Assembly (NCBI GenBank): GCA_035308145.1
Contig: DATGHD010000230.1
Location: forward strand, 1-10,209
Length of the DNA: 10,209 bases
Source of the DNA: Roseiarcus sp035308145
Lineage (GTDB): Bacteria > Pseudomonadota > Alphaproteobacteria > Rhizobiales > Beijerinckiaceae
Reading direction: 5' to 3'
The translations under genes were made by a program, and so were the position numbers. Position 1 is the first letter of the stretch; every line of letters starts with the position of its first letter. The notes beneath the pieces were generated by a model that worked only from the letters and a program-made list of their open reading frames with translations, was not told the DNA's origin and made no database searches. Below are positions 7,901 through 10,209 of this stretch, piece by piece.

Positions 7901-8131
7901 GATGCCGGGAATCGTCGCGAACGAGCGTTCGAGCGGGCCGGCGACCGACGAGGCCATGGTGTCGGCGCTGGCGCCAGGCAGGTTCGCATTGACGGCAATG
8001 GTCGGGAAATCGACCCGCGGCAGCGCGGACACGGGCAATTGCTTGTAGCCGAAGAGACCGAAAACGATGAACGACAGCATGAGCAGCGTCGTCATTACCG
8101 GCCGGCGGATGCAAAGCTCCGAAAGGGACAT
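5000..8131 (-). CDS. RND efflux transporter, HAE1 (AcrB/MdtB-like) family permease subunit
   Basis: At 1043 residues this is a full-length hydrophobe/amphiphile RND pump. The N-terminus (LCIRRPVMTTLLMLSFIVFG) is the usual first helix, and the two-fold repeat of a large periplasmic loop followed by a helix bundle is intact. Proton-relay residues are present: Asp401 and Asp402 in GFVVDDAIVMLEN (helix 4), Lys922 in IVKKNAIMMVDFA (helix 10) and an Arg in RFRPIIMTT (about 955). The C-terminus ends in an Ala/Pro tail. It exports hydrophobic or amphipathic compounds across the envelope with a fusion protein and an outer-membrane channel; the substrate is not predictable. The frame is open upstream to 8416 but overlaps the fusion protein there. 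The ATG at 8131 is chosen because it begins the conserved N-terminus, overlaps the upstream stop as TGATG and has AAAGGGG seven bases before it, so translation is probably coupled. Confidence 0.95.
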   Translation of the reverse strand: MSLSELCIRRPVMTTLLMLSFIVFGLFGYKQLPVSALPRVDFPTIAVNANLPGASADTMASSVAGPLERSFATIPGINMMTSSSNLGRTSIVMQFDLDRNIDGAALDVQSNISATLRNLPPQLPAPPSFQKVNPADSPILFIALASKTMPLSQVDDYGELIFAQQISQLKGVAQVLIFGQQKFAVRVDVDSDKAAARGLTLDNIQNAVAAANSSTPVGAMLGARQNLTVDATGQMPHAAEYENLVVAWRNGAPVRLNEVAKVYDSVENNQLAAWTGEDRAIVLAIFRQSDANTVDVVDTVKAKIPYYQSQLPPSVDVHILNDRSMSIRQSIADVQTTLAISIMLVVLVIFIFLKSAAATIIPALALPVSLIGTCAFMYVFGYSLDNISLLAITLAVGFVVDDAIVMLENISRHIEDGMRPFEAALKGAREIGFTILSITFSLVAVFIPVLLMGGVVGRVFREFAVTITVAILVSGFVSLTLTPMLCARVLSAPKHGAAAGFFVRVSDFMVDGLGALYRISLDFVLKFRLVALLGTFATGYVALSLYINIPKGFFPDEDIGFLRGITEAQADTSFDAMSEREQAVAKIIKNDPAVQDVTSAVGFGGVTNKGFLFIKLKPKDQREPMFKVMARLRGETDAVPGLRTILQPVQNLELTGGRIARAKYQYTLQSADIDALYSKAPEMEKAIAQLPGLKDVNTDLDINNPQARVDIDREKAASFGITADQIRTALYNAFGTRQISTIFTEANNYQVIIEANAQFQNDPAALGRIYVTAGNGSLVPLNEVATIRRTVGPLQINRQSQQPAVTISFNLAPDTSLGQAIDAIHAIERRSNLPPSIITGFTGNAQLFQQALAGQGALLLAAVLTIYILLGVLYESYIHPITILSGLPSAGLGALLALEYFRMDLSVIAIIGILLLIGIVKKNAIMMVDFAIARRTEGGMDALTAIREAALIRFRPIIMTTMAALLGSLPIALGAGAGSELRQPLGVAIVGGLCVSQLLTLYITPVVYYYLDFVDSFLAGRRRKTVAAPAAAPAPLGAPEPAE

Positions 8132-9363
8132 CAGCTCGCCCCTTTCTGCGCTTCGCGAATGCTGACCGTCGTTCCTTCGCGCAAGAGAAGCGCGCCGTCG
8201 ATGACCACCGTCTCGCCTCCGGCGAGACCCTTCGTCACCACGATCATGCCGTCCTGGTTGCGGCCGGCGACGACGGGCTGCACATGGGCGCGGCCGTCGA
8301 CGATGGTGAAGACGAAATTGCCGCTTTGCCCGACTTGCACGGCCTCGCGCGGCGCGACAACCGTATCGGGCTCGTCGCGCAAGGTGATGCTCAAGTTGCA
8401 GAGCTGGCCCGGCCACATCATTTCGTCGGCATTGTCGAAGATCGCCCGCGCGAGGATCGTGCCCGTGCCTGGATCGATCGCATTTTCGATCAGAGCGAGC
8501 CGCCCGGTCGCCGTCTTTAGCGAACCTTGGGGCGTCGCCGTCACCTTTGCGCCTGCCGCCATGGCTTCTCGCAGGGAGGGCAGCATCGTCTGGGTGATGG
8601 AAAAGGCGGCATAGATCGGCGAGATCTGGTTGATCGTCGCCAGCACGCCGGCGGCTGAATTATCTCCCGCCTTGGCGAGATTGCCTTCTTTGAGATTGAT
8701 GACGCCGACCCTTCCGGTGATCGGCGCGGCAATCGTCAGCCAATCGAGCTGCACCTTGAAATTGTCGATCGCCGCCTTGTCGCCGAGGATCGCCGCCTCG
8801 GTCGTCGCTTGCGTTGTCTTCGCGTTGTCGAGATTGATGGTCGGCGTCGCCGCGCGCGCCACAAGATCGGCGTCGCGCACGACGTCGCGCTTGTTCTGCT
8901 CGAGCTGAGCCTGATCCTTGGCGAGCTGGGCTTCGGCGCCTTTCAATTGCGCCTCGACTTGCCGCGAATCGAGCTTGATCAGCACATCGCCCCGTTTGAC
9001 CGCGGCGCCGTCGGCGACGAGCACCTTGTCGATTGTCGCGTCGAGATGCGTGCGTAAAGCGACGGACGCGATAGGCTGAACCGTGCCGATGGCGTCGATG
9101 CGCCATGGAAAATCCTTGCGCAGGACTTGGCCGACGACGACGGGGACGGGCGGACCGCCGCCGGCCGGCGGTTGCGCCGCTGGTTGGGGCGCTCCGGCGA
9201 CAGGCGTCCCGGCAAGGGCGGCCGGCAGAAGGGCGTGCAGGGCTTCGGCTTGGGGCGCGAGGTTCGGCGCCCAGGTCTTGACCAAGTCGGGCCGATAGGC
9301 CCCGGCCGCGATCAAAATCGCCGCCAAGCCAATCAGCCATGCGGCAAAGCGCCGAAAGCCCAT
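8131..9363 (-). CDS. RND efflux periplasmic adaptor (membrane fusion protein, MdtA-like)
   Basis: The 410-residue adaptor starts with a signal or anchor helix (about residues 5-22), then an unusually long Ala/Pro-rich linker (35-75). The core follows: a barrel-sandwich half-motif (VALRTHLDATIDKVLVADGA, then VKRGDVLIKLD, 101-132), a helical hairpin rich in Gln, Lys and Asp (133-205), the second lipoyl half (LTIAAPITGRVGVINLKEGN, 209-228), the beta-barrel domain (about 245-335) and the membrane-proximal domain to the end. It bridges the RND pump to an outer-membrane channel. It is the first gene of the two-gene operon and its TGA shares a base with the pump start. The frame has an in-frame TGA at 9372-9370, nine bases upstream of the ATG at 9363, so the start cannot lie much further out; the ribosome binding site (GAAAGA) is weak. 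No outer-membrane factor gene follows. Confidence 0.93.
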   Translation of the reverse strand: MGFRRFAAWLIGLAAILIAAGAYRPDLVKTWAPNLAPQAEALHALLPAALAGTPVAGAPQPAAQPPAGGGPPVPVVVGQVLRKDFPWRIDAIGTVQPIASVALRTHLDATIDKVLVADGAAVKRGDVLIKLDSRQVEAQLKGAEAQLAKDQAQLEQNKRDVVRDADLVARAATPTINLDNAKTTQATTEAAILGDKAAIDNFKVQLDWLTIAAPITGRVGVINLKEGNLAKAGDNSAAGVLATINQISPIYAAFSITQTMLPSLREAMAAGAKVTATPQGSLKTATGRLALIENAIDPGTGTILARAIFDNADEMMWPGQLCNLSITLRDEPDTVVAPREAVQVGQSGNFVFTIVDGRAHVQPVVAGRNQDGMIVVTKGLAGGETVVIDGALLLREGTTVSIREAQKGAS

Positions 9364-9436
9364 CGTCTTTCAATTCCGCCATCCGCGGCGCGGGTCGCCG
9401 GCGGACGGCGCCTCCTTCATCTAGCGCCAAGCTGTT

Positions 9437-9466
9437 ATTCTATCGTTATTTTCTGAAGCTGACCAA
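9437..9466 (-). promoter_or_regulatory. Promoter candidate for the RND efflux operon
   Basis: On the minus strand TTGGTC (9466-9461) and TAGAAT (9442-9437, five of six -10 bases) are 18 bases apart, within the only AT-rich patch of the gap. This places transcription start about 65 bases upstream of the adaptor ATG. The -35 box is weak (three of six bases). Confidence 0.35.
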
Positions 9467-9511
9467 CGGCGCTTTAAGGATCGGCAGGCGTCGCGTCTCA
9501 AGCCGCCCGTC

Positions 9512-9531
9512 CGGTCACGAGACCGTGACCG
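9512..9531. promoter_or_regulatory. Perfect inverted repeat, possible operator or terminator
   Basis: CGGTCACGAGACCGTGACCG is an 8-base perfect dyad around a 4-base centre. It sits 19 bases past the stop of the small secreted protein gene and about 45 bases upstream of the candidate pump promoter. It could be a regulator site for the efflux operon, as TetR-type operators are often short dyads near pump promoters, or a transcript-end hairpin. No T tract follows on either strand. Confidence 0.4.
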
Positions 9532-9550
9532 ATCGGATTGGCGAGCAGGC

Positions 9551-9916
9551 CTACGCGCCACCGCACGAATGCTCGGAATCGGGCAACTCCCAGGTTCCGC
9601 CGGTCCGCATGTTCTTGGCTGAATAGATTTTGCCGCGATTATCGCCCGGCGGGCAGTTTTTCGGCAGCTCGGTCAAACAAAGCTGCACGACATCGCCCTT
9701 TCGAGAATGCGTGATCGCCAACACGGTATCGTAGGAAACCTGGGCGCCGCCATTCACGTATTCGACGGCGCTGCCCGAGTCGGGCGCGCCTTCCAACCGG
9801 GTCTCGACGACCTTGATCTTGGTGATCGAACATTGCCCGACCTTAACCGGCAAGGGATCGGCCTTGGCGGCGACGACCACGGCGCAAACAAGGGCGAGCG
9901 AAAGAGCGGCGCGCAT
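9551..9916 (-). CDS. Small secreted protein of unknown function with four cysteines
   Basis: The 121-residue product has a clear signal peptide (MRAALSLALVCAVVVAAKA, likely cut after residue 19), giving a mature periplasmic protein of about 100 residues. The mature part has four cysteines (29, 80, 88, 118), enough for two disulfides, and distinct blocks: VGQCSITKIKVVETRLEG, GSAVEYVNGGAQVSYD, CLTELPKNCPPGD and a C-terminal WELPDSEHSCGGA. From memory similar proteins occur as conserved hypotheticals in Bradyrhizobium and relatives, with no assigned function that I know. The ATG at 9916 is supported by GGGAG five bases upstream. The EcsC-family gene ends 45 bases upstream, so the two could share a transcript. 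The product looks complete and under normal coding constraint. Confidence 0.82.
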   Translation of the reverse strand: MRAALSLALVCAVVVAAKADPLPVKVGQCSITKIKVVETRLEGAPDSGSAVEYVNGGAQVSYDTVLAITHSRKGDVVQLCLTELPKNCPPGDNRGKIYSAKNMRTGGTWELPDSEHSCGGA

Positions 9917-9952
9917 GACGGCTCCCGGACTTGAAGCCCTAAGAGAATAGAA

Positions 9953-9971
9953 CGGCGCCGGTTAAGCGCCG
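9953..9971 (-). other. Short inverted repeat across the EcsC stop codon
   Basis: CGGCGC (9953-9958) and GCGCCG (9966-9971) are complementary around a 7-base loop that contains the TAA stop. No T tract follows, so transcript termination is not supported. Its right half includes GTTAAGCGCC, the same ten bases as one arm of the 4907-4931 hairpin. Confidence 0.2.
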
Positions 9972-10209
9972 AGGCGGCGTTGCTGCGCCAGTTCGTGGCG
10001 GAGGCGATCATATTCGAAACGCACCGCTTCTTCGCCGTACTGGCGCTCGAGCCGGCGCACGGTGAAATGGCCGCGCGCCATCGCCTGGAAATGATCGGCG
10101 AAAGCCAGATTGACGGCGGCGCCGCCGACGGCGCCGATCACCGGGATTGCTTGCGCGGCGAGTTTCTCGCTCACCACCACGCCAAAGCGAGCCGCGACCT
10201 GCGCGACGA
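9962..10209 (-). CDS. EcsC family protein, C-terminal part
   Basis: The frame is open from the window edge to a TAA at 9964-9962, leaving about 81 C-terminal residues; the start lies beyond the window. The visible segment has the typical EcsC-family end: a small-residue hydrophobic stretch (AIPVIGAVGGAAVNLAF), then DHFQAMARGHFTVRRLERQYG and a charged helix. The family takes its name from Bacillus subtilis EcsC, encoded beside the EcsAB transporter, but its biochemical role is unsettled; the glycine-rich segment suggests membrane association. A GTG at 10180 is internal and not a likely start. It is the gene upstream of the small secreted protein. Confidence 0.85.
   Translation of the reverse strand, partial: VAQVAARFGVVVSEKLAAQAIPVIGAVGGAAVNLAFADHFQAMARGHFTVRRLERQYGEEAVRFEYDRLRHELAQQRRLGA

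Noticed and set aside
8132..8416. Upstream extension of the RND pump frame
   Set aside because: It overlaps the adaptor C-terminus and has no similarity to the family; the conserved N-terminus begins at the ATG at 8131.
7421..8614. 397-codon open frame on the plus strand opposite the pump and adaptor genes
   Set aside because: Its translation is Arg/Asp/His-rich low-complexity text with no domain, and it lies fully antisense to two well-supported RND genes; long antisense frames are common in high-GC DNA.
1..10209. Hidden mobile element, CRISPR array, toxin-antitoxin or defence system
   Set aside because: No spaced direct repeats, transposase or recombinase motifs, paired tiny genes or nuclease motifs are visible, and all of the coding space is accounted for by recognisable families plus one small secreted protein.

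Overview
This looks like a chromosomal segment of a high-GC alphaproteobacterium, probably of the order Hyphomicrobiales. The basis is codon use together with family make-up: an IalB-type invasion-locus protein with a basic Ala/Pro tail, HspQ, an EcsC-family protein and a small secreted protein of a type I associate with Bradyrhizobium relatives. A Beijerinckiaceae or Methylocystaceae origin would fit the malyl-CoA lyase, but this is inference and the genus cannot be fixed from the sequence alone. No IS element, phage gene, tRNA, rRNA or CRISPR array is visible, and codon use and base composition look even throughout.

Layout. The window opens in the 3' part of a plus-strand IalB-family gene (2-472). 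Every other gene is on the minus strand. From left to right these are hspQ (524-856), a malyl-CoA lyase resembling the Chloroflexus enzyme (968-2011), an AsmA-family envelope protein (2085-3842), an SMP-30/gluconolactonase-family enzyme (3959-4879), an RND transporter (5000-8131) with its membrane fusion protein (8131-9363), a small secreted four-cysteine protein of unknown function (9551-9916) and the C-terminal end of an EcsC-family protein (9962 to the window edge). No stretch over 300 bases lacks a gene. The longest gaps are 9364-9550 (187 bases), 4880-4999 (120), 3843-3958 (116) and 857-967 (111).

How the genes relate. The only tightly coupled unit is the tripartite efflux pair: the fusion protein is transcribed first and its stop codon shares a base with the transporter start. 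No outer-membrane channel or local regulator is in view. The lyase, AsmA-like and SMP-30 genes are separated by 73 and 116 bases and could share a transcript, but no common pathway is evident. The gaps carry several perfect inverted repeats (520-548, 4907-4931, 9512-9531) that look like terminators, operators or leader structures.

Most of the window is ordinary core or accessory chromosome. I do not see a convincing undescribed multi-gene system. The best leads are the lyase subtype and the inverted repeats in the gaps.
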